64,000 nucleotides of DNA, taken from the NCBI GenBank assembly GCA_018398815.1, contig CM031607.1, forward strand, positions 81,043,439-81,107,438, given 5' to 3'. Below, one piece after another: positions 35,402 through 48,400 of the stretch (position 1 is the stretch's first letter; each line of letters starts with the position of its first letter). Below the pieces are notes generated by a model that was given only the letters and a program-made list of their open reading frames with translations, ran no database searches and had not been told where the DNA came from. Source of the DNA: Conus ventricosus. Taxonomy: Eukaryota > Mollusca > Gastropoda > Neogastropoda > Conidae. The translations under genes were made by a program, and so were the position numbers.

Positions 35402-35480
<79 letters not shown>

Positions 35481-35518
35481 TAGACAGACAGACAGAGACA
35501 GACAGACAGACAGACAGG
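35299..35518. repeat. GA and CAGA microsatellite
   Basis: (GA)n with a few interruptions from 35301 to 35455, then (CAGA)n from 35456 to 35516. The ORFs over it are pure Arg/Glu or Ser/Leu repeats. Confidence 0.95.
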
Positions 35519-36785
<1,267 letters not shown>

Positions 36786-36787
<2 letters not shown>

Positions 36788-36994
36788 CGCGCGCGCGCGC
36801 GAGCAACAATCAATACGCGGTAAACGGTTTATCTGTCTTTTCTTGAAGTTTCTTTCTGTACCCATTTTCTGTCCATCCCTCACCCCCCCCCCCCCCCCTT
36901 TCCAAGCTCTTTCCTAACCCCCATACACCCAACTGGATATGTAAATGGACACAAAATTCCGTCCAAGAATGTGAACTATCAAGACAGGTGGGAG
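36786..36994. other. Spacer with poly-C
   Basis: CGCGCG at 36788-36801 next to the CA tract, poly-C at 36882-36898, then ordinary sequence up to the minisatellite. No gene. Confidence 0.5.
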
Positions 36995-38172
36995 GTCTGG
37001 GTTACAGAAGTATCGTCTGTCAGATGTAATGGCAGATGAATGATATAGACTATACAAGGACGTGGAATATCAAAACACACGGAAGACACTGATACAGGGC
37101 CGTTTGAGAAATGTAAAGATAGATGAAAGATAAGAAATAAGTCATGGCGTCTGTGAAATGTAAAAATAGATAAAAGATAAGAAGAAATATGCAATGGCGT
37201 CTGTGAAATGTAAAGATAGATGAAAGATAAGAGTGATATAATGGCGTCTGTGAAATGTGAAGATAGATGAAAGATGAGAGTTATATAATGGCGTCTGTGA
37301 AATGTAAAGATAGATGAAAGATCGAGTTATATAATGCATATGGCGTTTGTGAAATATAAAGATGGACGAAAAATTCCGGGTTATTCAAGCATTTCTGTTA
37401 AATCACACAGTTAAAACGTATTGATTTAAACAGACTGTCCACAACATGTTACGATAGATGAAAAATATGATATTTGTGAAAATAAAGATTAATAAAAGAA
37501 ACGGCCTATATAAAGATGTTTGTGAAATACAAAGATAGATGGAAGATACTGGGGTAATAAGGATGTCTGTGAAATACAGAGATAGATTAAAGATATGGTC
37601 AGTATGTGGATACATGATGAATTTACGGAGGTATGAAAGGTTACGATTATTTAATAATCATACCTGTGGAATGAACATTCAGATTAAATACATATGTACG
37701 TAAAGCATTCATATGTGAAATACGGTTTTTGTGAGGATGTCTGTTGCAATATGAACATAGATTATAACAAAATGCATATTATGTAAGAATATCAATGAAA
37801 TGCAACATAGGCGGAAAATGCGGTTATAGAATAATGTCTTTGAATTATAAAGATAAATGGAAGATACGAATTGTGGAAATATGTCTGTGAAATATAAAGA
37901 TAGGTGAAAGGTAAGGATCATATAAACATGTCTATGACATATAAAGCTAGATGAAAAGTATGGGTTGAAAAATGATATCTGTGGAACGTAAAGACTGATA
38001 AAAGATACAGGATCCTTAAAGGTGTTTGTGGAATGCATGTCTCTTAAATGTGAAAATAAATAAAGGATTGGGGTTATTTGGGAGCCCTGTGAAATAAAAA
38101 GGAAGACAGAATCACTGTTTATTAGAGGATGACTGTGAAATATAAAGACAGACCAAAAATATGGTTTATAAC

Positions 38173-38253
38173 TTCGTGACCAAGTGCTTACAGCACGAAA
38201 CGTTGAAGACTTCTCCAAAAGGTACCTTTTTTCTTTACCTTTATATTTTCAAG
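38173..38253 (+). mobile_element. 81-bp retroelement tip with 7-bp target duplication
   Basis: Flanked by TTATAAC at 38166-38172 and 38254-38260. The insert contains GTGCTTACAGCAC, a perfect 5-bp stem with a 3-base loop, then GAAACGTTGAAG, a T-rich part and the end ATTTTCAAG. It matches 22703-22773 in layout, in GAAACGTTGAAG and in the ATTTTCAAG end. I infer a severely 5'-truncated retroelement whose 3' end carries this hairpin. Confidence 0.7.
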
Positions 38254-38380
38254 TTATAACAGAATACCTGTGAAACATGAAAATAGATGGAAGATACCGG
38301 TTGTAGAAGGAATTTTGTGAAATACAAAAATCGATGAAACATACGGGTTTTATAAGGTTGTCTGTGAAATAAAGACGTAC

Positions 38381-38382
38381 AT

Positions 38383-38429
<47 letters not shown>

Positions 38430-38820
38430 GTACGCAGGCTGATACTCCTACGGACACTGCCTGTATTGACAGGCTGTGGAGTTTTGTGTGTATGACCGTT
38501 TTTTTTAATCCCGCCATTAAGGCAGCCATACTCCATCTTCAGGGAAGGTGCACGCTATGTGTAACGTGTCATTCATACCAACGGCCAAACTGGGCTTCTT
38601 TTCCGAAAGTTGGTGATGGGATTTTACGTGTGTGCAAGATGTTGTGCGTGCGTTCACACACGGAACCTCGGTTTATAGTCTCATTCGAAGGACTGTGTGG
38701 GGAATGGAGTCAGAACCAATGTTAACTCCGAGGGAAAAATCCCCCTGTACCGAAATTCGAACCTGCAACCCCAGGATCACGAGTCCGGCGCTCTACCACC
38801 TGAGCTATTCCGGTCGCCCG
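38381..38820 (-). mobile_element. tRNA-derived SINE with GA tail
   Basis: Reading down from 38819: GGGCGACCGGAATAGCTCAG begins a tRNA-like head with an A box (TAGCTCAGGTGGTAGAGCG) and a B box (GGTTCGAAT) near 38750. The body includes ATGGCTGCCTTAATGGCGGG and AAACGGTCATACACACAAAA, and the element ends in CGTACGCAGAGAGAG, a GA microsatellite (38384-38428). AAAGACGTAC (38371-38380) and AAAGACATAC (38821-38830) are a 10-bp target duplication with one mismatch. I recall similar SINEs from molluscs. Confidence 0.88.
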
Positions 38821-39298
38821 AAAGACATACGAATGAGAAGGAAACATAAAGATAGACGAAAGACAAAGGTTTTATCAAGACATTTGTAAAATAAAGATAG
38901 ATGAAACTTACGGTTTACATAAAGAAGTCAGTGAAAATAAAAAGATAGATTAAAAAGAAAAACGCTGGTAAATATTTGTTTGAAAAAAAAGATGAAAGTA
39001 CGAAGTGATGTAAAGATAATCTGTGAAAATCAAAGACGGATGCGAAAGGCAGGTTACACAATAGATGTTGGTAAAACATAGAGATGAAAGACGTAGATCA
39101 AGTAAAGATGTCTGTAGAGAACTGAGATAACTGAAAGATAGAGACTGTATAAAAAAAAGATCATATAGCAACCTGGGGAAGGTAATGTGCAAATGGGGCA
39201 TTTTGTTCTCATTTGATGAAATTGTCACCTCGACAGTGATTACATTGGAGGAACAGAATCCTGTGAGGCAAAGGGTCAGAGTGCAAATGAAAGAAACT

Positions 39299-39304
39299 GC
39301 TCTC

Positions 39305-39400
<96 letters not shown>

Positions 39401-39588
39401 TGTGTGTGTGTGATTGTGTGTGATTGTGTGTGTGTGTGTGTGTGTGTGTGTCGCGTGTGTGTGTGTGTGAGAGTGTGTGTGTGATTGTGTGTGTATGTGT
39501 GTGTGTGATTGTGTGTGTATGTGTGTGTGTGTGTGTGTCGCGTGTGTGTGTGTGAGAGAGAGGACGGGGGGGGGGGGGGGGGGGGGGA
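39299..39588. repeat. CT, GT and poly-G tract
   Basis: (CT)n at 39299-39341, (GT)n with TGATTGTG and TCGCG interruptions at 39342-39556, then a G run at 39567-39587. The interruptions repeat (GTGTGATTGTG, GTGTGTCGCGTG), showing internal duplications. Confidence 0.92.
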
Positions 39589-40277
39589 GAGGATTTGTTC
39601 GCTCCGTACATACTAATCCCAAACCTCTTACCGCGCCCCCCAAATCAAAGTGGACAGAAAACTATTAAGAAACCCCCTTCAGTCAAAAACCCACTCTCAA
39701 CCCGGCACGAGCCTAGCGCGTGCACCTGTATGCAAATGAGCTGTCAAATTGCGATAGATGCGCGCGTGCGGACCATCAAATGTCAGTTACAACAAGCGAA
39801 GGATTGTTGGGGGGAGAAAAAAAAGAAAGGAAAAAGTAGGCTTCGGCGAGAAACGTGCCACGACTTCAGACAAAAGTAGGCGCAAATGAAAGTTGTTTGT
39901 TTATGGTTGCGTGCTCTAGAAGGATTTTTCTTCTTTTTTTTTCCATTTTTATAAATTTTTTGTTCAAGGAGCCATTGAGGCTAAAATGAGATGTTAGCGC
40001 AGGGGGGATTTGAAAAGAACCTAAAAGGCCGTATTGGACATTTTGTTTGATTGGTCGTACACAGAGCCTTTCACCGTCCCAATATTGCACGCTTTTCTTT
40101 ATATCAACATGAGTGCATTGCTCTTTTAGTTGTCAATAGTCAATGGATTGGTGTGTGATTGACGAGAGGGTAGGTTAATGGGTGGAGGGGTGGTGGGTGG
40201 GTGGGTGGGGATATTAAGGGGTTAGTGGGGAAGGGATGGTGTGGATGTTGGGACTTGACTATCTTGAGTTGAAATAT

Positions 40278-40279
<2 letters not shown>
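39589..40279. other. Intergenic sequence, no gene seen
   Basis: Partly CpG-rich at 39700-39780, where an octamer ATGCAAAT occurs at 39730-39737. GGGTGG-rich repeats lie at 40178-40210. No ORF with recognisable features. Confidence 0.5.
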
Positions 40280-40332
<53 letters not shown>

Positions 40333-40339
40333 GCACGCA

Positions 40340-40371
<32 letters not shown>

Positions 40372-40394
40372 CTTCATTCATCATACTCCCCGAA

Positions 40395-40444
<50 letters not shown>

Positions 40445-40577
40445 CACTCGGGGGCGCGCACGTGCACACTCGATCGTGTAGAAACTAATCAATGCCCCTC
40501 TCCATGAAACACACAAAACATTTCAAATATTTCAGGGAGAAAGAAGAAAAGACGAGAGAAGAGGAGGGAATGGGGAG

Positions 40578-40616
<39 letters not shown>

Positions 40617-40659
40617 CACACACACACACGGGCGCGCGCGCCCGCGCGCGCACCTAAGA

Positions 40660-40701
<42 letters not shown>
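40280..40701. repeat. CT, CA/CG and GT microsatellites with inverted CA-CG-GT block
   Basis: (CT)n at 40281-40315, (CA)n with (CGCA)n at 40316-40372, (CT)n at 40397-40440, (CA)n at 40581-40629, GGGCGCGCGCGCCCGCGC at 40630-40647, and (GT)n at 40665-40700. The last three form a long potential hairpin. Confidence 0.92.
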
Positions 40702-41070
40702 CGAGGGGATGGAGGGCTGGGGGTGAGGCTGTCTTTACCTTTTCTTTGTTTTTATTTTTCTCTACTTTTAGTTGTAGATCAGTATGACGATGATAGCTGG
40801 AGGGGATGTGGAGGGAGAGGAGGTAAGGCGGGGAGGGGGGGAGGGAGGGGAGGAGGAAGGATGAACGGGAAAGGAAGAGGCGGTGGAGGGGAGGGAGGGA
40901 CTGTGGTGTAGTGGATGATGGCACTTGTTGCCGAAAGCAGAGGTTTAAGCATGGATTAAGAACGTAGCTGCTAGAGTTGTATCCCTGCCTTAGAACACGT
41001 CGCAAGTGAAAAGACCGACGGTTCTTTGTACCAATCAGAGAACATTAGTACTTTTGGTGTGGCTGAGGAG
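40702..41070. other. Purine-rich intergenic sequence
   Basis: GGAGGGGAGG-type purine tract at 40797-40900; otherwise unremarkable. No gene seen. Confidence 0.5.
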
Positions 41071-41071
41071 G

Positions 41072-41365
41072 GGAGGGTTATAGCTGAACATAATCTCTCT
41101 CCTCTTTTATCTCGCGTTGTTTTACTCGGTATTTATTTTGTTTCCTTCGAAGGAGGGGGATGGGGGGGGGGGGGGGGGGGGGGGGGAGGGGGGGGGGGGG
41201 GGATTATGGTTGAAAATAATCTGTCCTCTTTTACCTTGAGCCATTTTGCTTAGTATTTATTTTGGTGTTATCGAAAGGAGGGCAGGATGATGGCTGAACA
41301 TTATCTTTCCTCTTTTCCTCGAGCTGTTTTCTTCGGTATTCATTTTGTTTCCATCGAAGATCGAT
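41072..41365 (+). repeat. Three-copy tandem repeat (about 80 bp) with poly-G between copies
   Basis: Copies at about 41072-41155, 41205-41277 and 41282-41365 share TAGCTGAACATAATCT, TCCTCTTTTA, GGTATTTATTTTG and TCGAAGGAG. Between copies 1 and 2 is a G run of over 40 bases (41157-41203, one A). Confidence 0.85.
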
Positions 41366-41980
41366 GTTGTGGATTTGTCAAGGATGAGGATTTTAAGCGG
41401 GGCAGTAGCTGAATCACAAACTAGGTTGTGTTATTCATTTTATCATCATCATGATCATCATCGTTATTCATCATCATTGTTATTATCATCATCATTATTG
41501 TTGTTGTTGTTGTTGTTGTTGTAACCCGTATTGTCTCCTCCCCTCCCCCCCCCCCCACTCCCCACCCCCAACCTACCCCACCCCGATCACTCAGCAGCCT
41601 CGTTTCTATTTCAAAGCAAACCCAGTTCTAAAGATAAGTGACTGTCTGTTCATTCTTCGTTATCATTGTCTTGGATGTTATTTTTGTGTGGCCTGAAGAA
41701 GACTGAAAAGGTTGAAATGCATTGTGTACATTTTGTCATTTGTTTATTCTGTCGTTGTGCGTCACAGTAAACTTGTTTTTAAATGTGTTTCAATGTTCGC
41801 CTGCGCTCACCCGACTTATTTCAAACCTCGCTCTGAAAGGCTGTTTATTTCCGTCCAATATCAACACGGAAGTGGTTGAAGGAGTGACACACATGTCTTG
41901 TTATTTCGTATTTGATGAATGATTCGTATGTGTTCTTATTCAATTTGCTTCGATAATTGACAGAAAGAAAACATAACAGG
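41366..41980. other. Intergenic sequence with trinucleotide tract and a GAAATG stem-loop
   Basis: ATC/ATT and GTT tracts at 41442-41521, a C-rich part at 41536-41585. At 41693-41716, CCTGAAGAAGACTG then AAAAGGTTGAAATGC resembles the CTGAAGA-hairpin-GAAAC motif of the two retroelement tips. No gene. Confidence 0.5.
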
Positions 41981-42130
41981 CAAACTAGTGAATAAATATA
42001 TAAACAAACAAAACAAATAAATAAATAAATAAATGATAGATAGATAAACGAATAAATAAGTAGACAAACAATAAAAATAAATAAATGATAAATGATTGAA
42101 TGAATAAGTAAACAAACAAATGAATAAATA
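41981..42130. repeat. AAAT/AAAC tetranucleotide tract
   Basis: Imperfect AATAAATAAAC repeats immediately before the retroposon at 42131; this A-rich DNA is a plausible insertion target. Confidence 0.85.
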
Positions 42131-42983
42131 CCAGCCGCCGTGGCGAAGTGGTTAGCGTCGCGGACTCCCGGCTGGGAGGTCGTGGGTTCGATTCCCATCA
42201 GAGTCATGTGGGATTTTTCTGCTTCGACCGGCTCCTACCGAGTTGAGTTTGCTACGGGCTCAGTTGGGAAGACTGGGACCACACAGCCGAGTTTCATCCA
42301 CTTATTGGATGCGTCTCTGACAGTGTTGCTCAAATTTCCTGACCAACACTGCAGGTGTCTGTATCTCTCGGGCCTGGTTAACGCCAGGATATACTATGAA
42401 AGGAAGCGTAGTGTACAGCCCTGTTATGCATTCTCAGACCGGAATGGAAATCCGTAGCATCATCTTAATCATCCTCATTCTCATCAATCAGCATTTAATA
42501 AAAAGGTCTCCAATTCTGTGGCCCTTCATGCCCTGCTCTCATGAGACCTCAGTTTCGATGTCCTCTCCACGTCTGTGGTCTTGGTTTACTTCCGTCGGGG
42601 TCACCGGTATCGGCGAGTCCATGGGGGCTGTCGTTGGACGGACGTGGTGGCGCTCTCTGTGGGGAGAGCTCACTCACGCCGGCTCCGCGACTAAGCAATT
42701 ATTGTCGTCAGTAGGGGGCTTAGTAGGTGGTGTCCTGCGTATGTTGGATCAGAATAGGCGCCACTGAACACCACCGAAGTGACTCGGCAGCAGTGCAGTG
42801 TCTCCTCCAGTGGGTTGCCTCTTGACGACTTGACATTGACTGCTCCCTGTGGACTGCCAGTGCCGGGGCTGCGGTGGGGTCGACCGGCTGTGGCTGTGGA
42901 CGGGTTGTCGGAATGAGCGGCGTGGGTGCAATGCCACTGAGGTGGCACAGAAGATGGGACAGCAAAAAAAAAAAAAAAAAATA
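42131..42983 (+). mobile_element. tRNA-headed SINE-like retroposon with poly(A) tail
   Basis: Starts CCAGCCGCCGTGGCGAAGTG with A box TGGCGAAGTGGTTAGCG and B box GGGTTCGATTCCC at 42183-42195. The sequence continues through a GC-rich body to 42963, where a run of 19 A and further AAT repeats follow. A first part may end in ATC-rich sequence at 42455-42490, so this could be two adjacent retroposons: a SINE (42131-42490) and a GC-rich one (about 42520-42983). ORFs across it are not coding. Confidence 0.75.
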
Positions 42984-43136
42984 AAAAAAAAATAAATAAA
43001 TATGTATATGAATCAATCAATAAATAAATAAAGGAATAAATAAAGTCTGAAGGCGACTGTATGTCGGAAGCAGGTGTCTCACACTCCTGGTCTGCGGACT
43101 TTCTTTAAATGATGATGATTCTGCTACTACTATTAC
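42984..43136. other. A-rich tract and short spacer
   Basis: AATAAATA repeats up to 43040, then about 100 bp of unremarkable sequence. Confidence 0.5.
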
Positions 43137-43142
43137 GCCTAC

Positions 43143-43174
<32 letters not shown>

Positions 43175-43198
43175 ACCACCTCTACCGCTATTTACTAG

Positions 43199-43232
<34 letters not shown>

Positions 43233-43281
43233 TTCTGCTGCTGCTGCTGCTACTGCTGCTGCTGCTGCTGCTACTATTACT
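43137..43281. repeat. CTG and CTA trinucleotide repeats
   Basis: CTG/CTGTTG runs at 43142-43175, CTA at 43200-43231, and CTG with CTA at 43235-43275. Confidence 0.9.
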
Positions 43282-43456
43282 ACTATTCATAATGATAATG
43301 ACACAAAGAAACCCGTTATTCCAAAAGCGTTTATAACAGGCAGAAATATATACCGTGACAATGACAGTAATGAAGCATAATTTATATCAATGAATGAATA
43401 TAGAAATAGGTAAACGAGTAAGGAAGTAAGTAAAGAAGGATGGAAGCAACGAAGAA

Positions 43457-43541
43457 ATGGAGTCTGTCAATTAGTAATTATACATGGAGTCTGTCAATTA
43501 GTAATTATCACATGGAGTCTGTCAATTAGTAATTATCACAT
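43457..43541 (+). repeat. 28-bp tandem repeat, three copies
   Basis: ATGGAGTCTGTCAATTAGTA starts at 43457, 43484 and 43512; the copies are nearly identical, with one deletion in the first. Confidence 0.95.
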
Positions 43542-43588
43542 GAATGGCGCACCGCACAGACTGTTTCCACATTCATTCCTTCTCTCTC

Positions 43589-43645
43589 TACCTGTCCGTC
43601 TATCCGTCTGTCTGTCTGTCAGTCTGTCTGTCTGTCGGTCTGTCG

Positions 43646-43685
<40 letters not shown>

Positions 43686-43697
43686 GTGCGCGCGCGC

Positions 43698-43767
<70 letters not shown>

Positions 43768-43795
43768 GTGTACGCGCGCGCGCGCACGCGAGACC
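43589..43795. repeat. CTGT, CG and GT tracts (Z-DNA prone)
   Basis: (CTGT)n with GGTC variants at 43596-43678, (CG)n at 43687-43712, (GT)n at 43712-43762, and CG-rich ACGCGCGCGCGCGCACGCG at 43771-43790. These alternating purine-pyrimidine tracts are adjacent. Confidence 0.92.
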
Positions 43796-45053
<1,258 letters not shown>

Positions 45054-45081
45054 AAAAGAAAACAAAGGATAACGACGCGCG

Positions 45082-45240
45082 CAACACACACACACCACAC
45101 CACACACACACACACACACACACACACCACACACAAACACACACACACTCTCTCTCTCTCTCTCCTCTCCTCTCTATCTCTCTCTCTCTCTCTCTCTTTC
45201 CTCTCTTCTCTCCTCTCTCTCTCTCTCCTCTCTCTCTCAG
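45082..45240. repeat. CA and CT microsatellites
   Basis: (CA)n with CCACA breaks at 45084-45150 and (CT)n with CCTCTCC breaks at 45149-45237. Confidence 0.92.
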
Positions 45241-45490
45241 ACACTGCGGAAAGGAGAGAAAAATATGCGAAGGGCAGAAGTGAAGGAGGGAAGATGGGTG
45301 GGTGTAGGGGGTACGAAAAGGAGAGAAAAAGCGATAAAGGGAACAGACGAGTAGGTACAGATTGGAAGGGGATAAATAAGTCGAGCACAAAGCCAAAACA
45401 GACGAGCAGACAGGTTTGGTAAGAAAAGATAAAAGATCATAGAGACGTAAAAAAGGGTTTGAGGAAAACAAAAGCCACAGAATGACAAAG
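45241..45490. other. Purine-rich lead-in to the satellite
   Basis: A/G-rich sequence without clear units; the satellite words first appear near 45500. No gene. Confidence 0.5.
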
Positions 45491-48400
45491 AAAAAGACAG
45501 AAAGCAAACGGAACACAGGGAAGGAAACGGAAAGAGACACAAACACAGGGGGGGGGGCGAAAACGGAAAGAGACACTGCAAACCACCAGGGAAACGGAAA
45601 AGACATGAAACCAGGGAAACGGAAAGAGACACTGAACACAGGGAAAGGGAACAAAGACACTGAACACAGGGAAACGGAAAAAAGAGGACACTCGAACCAC
45701 GGGGAAACGGAAGGAGACACTGACACAGGGAAACGGAAAAAAAAGACACGAACACAGGGAAAGGGAAAAGAGACATGAAACACAGGGGGAAACGAAAGGG
45801 ACAAGAGACACTGATCACAGGGAAGGGAAACAGACACTTAACACAGGGAAACGGAAAGAGCACTGAACAAGGGAAACGGAAAAGAGAGCACTGACACAGG
45901 GAAACGGAAGAGGACATGACACAAGGAAACGGAAAGAGACACTGAACACAGGGAAACGGAAAAAGACACTGAACACAGGGGAAAGGAGCGCGAAATAGAG
46001 ACACTGAACACAAGGAAAACGGATAAGGGGGAAAGAGACACTGAACACCAAGAGAAACGGAAGGGAAAGTGGACACTGAACACAAGGAAACGAAACGGAA
46101 AAGCGAAACTAAACACAGCAAACGGAAAGAGACACTGAAACAGGGGAAACGCGAAGGGAAGAAAAAGGGACACTGATCCACATGGAAACGGAAAGTGACA
46201 CTGCTGGAACACAAGCAAACGGAAAGAGACGCTGAACACAGGGAAACGGACAAGGGAAAGAGCACTGAAAACACAGGGCTCAAAGAGAAAGAGACACTGA
46301 ACTCAGGGGAAACGGAAAGAGACACTGAAACAGGGAAAGGAAAGGACATGAAACACTGGAAAAGGAAAAAGACACTGAACAAGGGACCGGAAAGAGACAC
46401 TGAACACAGGGAAACGGAAAGGGAAAGAGACACTGAACACAGGAAAGGGAAAAAGAGGAACTGCGAACACAGGGAGGAAACGGACAGAGACACTGAAACA
46501 CAGGAAACGGAAAGAGACAACTGAACACAGGGAACGGAAGAGGACCATGAACACAAGGACACGGAAAAGAGACACTGAAACAGGGAAAACGGAAAAAAAG
46601 GGAAAAGAACACTGAACACAGGGAAAGGAAAGAGGCACTGAACATGGGAAAGAGGGAAAGAGACACTGAACAAAAGGAACAGGAAAGAGACACTGAAACA
46701 CATGGAACGGAAAGGGAAAAGAGACACTGAACACAAGGGAAACGGAAGGGACAGAGACATGAACACAGGTAAACGGAAAAAGAGACACTGAACACAGTGG
46801 AAACGGAATGGGAAAAGAGGACACTGAACACAGGGGAAACGAAAAGGGAAAAGAGGACACAGAACACAGGGAAACGGAAGAGACACTGAACACAGGGAAA
46901 GGGAAAGAGACACTAACACAGGGAAAACGGAATGAGACACTGAACACAAGGGAAAAAAACGGAAAGAGACACTGTACACAGGGAATCGGAAGAGGACACT
47001 GAACACAAGAACGAGCAGAGACACTGAACCACAGGGAACCGGATATGGGAGAAAGAGACATGACACAGGGAAACGGAAAGGGGAAAAGAGGAAATGAACA
47101 CAGGGAAACGGAAAGAGACACTGAACACAGGGAGAAAAAGGGAAAGAGGACAGCTCGAAAACACATGGAAACGGAAAGAGACACTGACCACATGGAAACG
47201 GAAAGAGACCTGTAACACAGGGAAACGGAAAGGGAAAGAGACATGAAACACAGGGAAAACGGAAAAGAGACACTGGTCAAAACCCACCCCATCAGGAAAG
47301 GGAAAAAGAGGGGACATGAACACAGGGAAAGGGGGGGGGGAAAGGGAACGAAGACACTTACACAGGGGGAGGGAAACGAGAAAGAGACATTAACACAGGG
47401 AAAACGGGGAAAGAGACATTAACACAGGGAAAGGGAAATAGACACTGAACACAGGGAAATGGAAAGAGACACTGAACACAGGGAAACGGAAAGAGACACT
47501 GAACAAAGGGAATGGGAAAGGGAAGAGACACTGAACACAGTGGAAAGGGAAAGAGACACTGAACACAAGGAAACGGAAAGGGGAATGAGACACTTAACAC
47601 AGGGAAACGGAAAGGGAAAGAGACACTGAACATAGGGAAACGAAAGGAAAGAGACACTGAACAGAGGGACAGGAAAGGGAAAGGAGACATGAAACAGTGG
47701 GAAACGGAAAAAGAGAACTGACACATAGAAACGGAAAAGCGACACTGAACACAGAGGAAACGGAAAGGGAAAGAGGGACACTGAAACTCCAGGGGAAACG
47801 GAAATGGAAAGAGACACTGAACACAGAGAAACGGGAAACGGAAAAAAAGAGACACTGAACACCGGGGAAACGGAAAGAGGACACTGAACACGGGAAGCGG
47901 AAAACAGACACTGAACACGGGGGAAACGGGAAAGAGACACTGAACACAGGCAACCGGAAAAGGGAAGAAGAGACACTGAACACAGAGAAACGGAAAAGGG
48001 AAAAGAGACACTGAACACAGGAAACGGAAAGAGAAACTTACCAGGGGATGGGAAAGAGACACTTAACACAGGGAAACGGGGAAAGAGGACACTGAATCAA
48101 GGAAACGGAAAAAAAGAGATACTGAACCCAGGGAACGGAAAGAGACACAGAACCAGGGAAACGGAAAAAAGACATGAACACAGGAAACGGAAGGACACTG
48201 AACACGGAAACGGAAAGGGAAAGAGGACACTGAACACAGGGAAAGGGAGAAAGAGACACTTAACACAGGGAAACGGAAATGAGACATGGACACAGGGGAC
48301 ACGGGAATGGCGACACCCTGAAACACAGGGAAAACGGAAGAGACACTGCCACAAGAAACGGAAAGGTGACACTGCACACAGGGAAACGGAAAAGAGACAC

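Larger units (their letters stand above)
36995..39180. repeat. Degenerate 47-50-bp minisatellite
   Basis: Units contain GTCTGTGAAATGTAAAGATA then GATGAAAGATAAGAGTTATA. GGCGTCTGTGAAATG starts at 37146, 37196, 37243 and 37290, that is, spacings of 50, 47 and 47. Further units become diverged but stay recognisable (TGTCTGTGAAATATAAAGAT near 37890, GTCTGTGAAAT near 37570 and 38359). The array is interrupted at 38173-38253 and 38381-38820 by insertions and resumes afterwards to about 39180. Minus-strand Tyr/Ser/Leu-rich ORFs over it are by-products. Confidence 0.85.

Noticed and set aside
38745..38819. tRNA gene (minus strand)
   Set aside because: A and B boxes are present but the anticodon stem has a mismatch, the acceptor stem does not close, and the sequence continues into a SINE body with a target duplication.
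42132..42205. tRNA gene (plus strand)
   Set aside because: It has tRNA-like boxes but no good acceptor stem and continues into a retroposon ending in poly(A).
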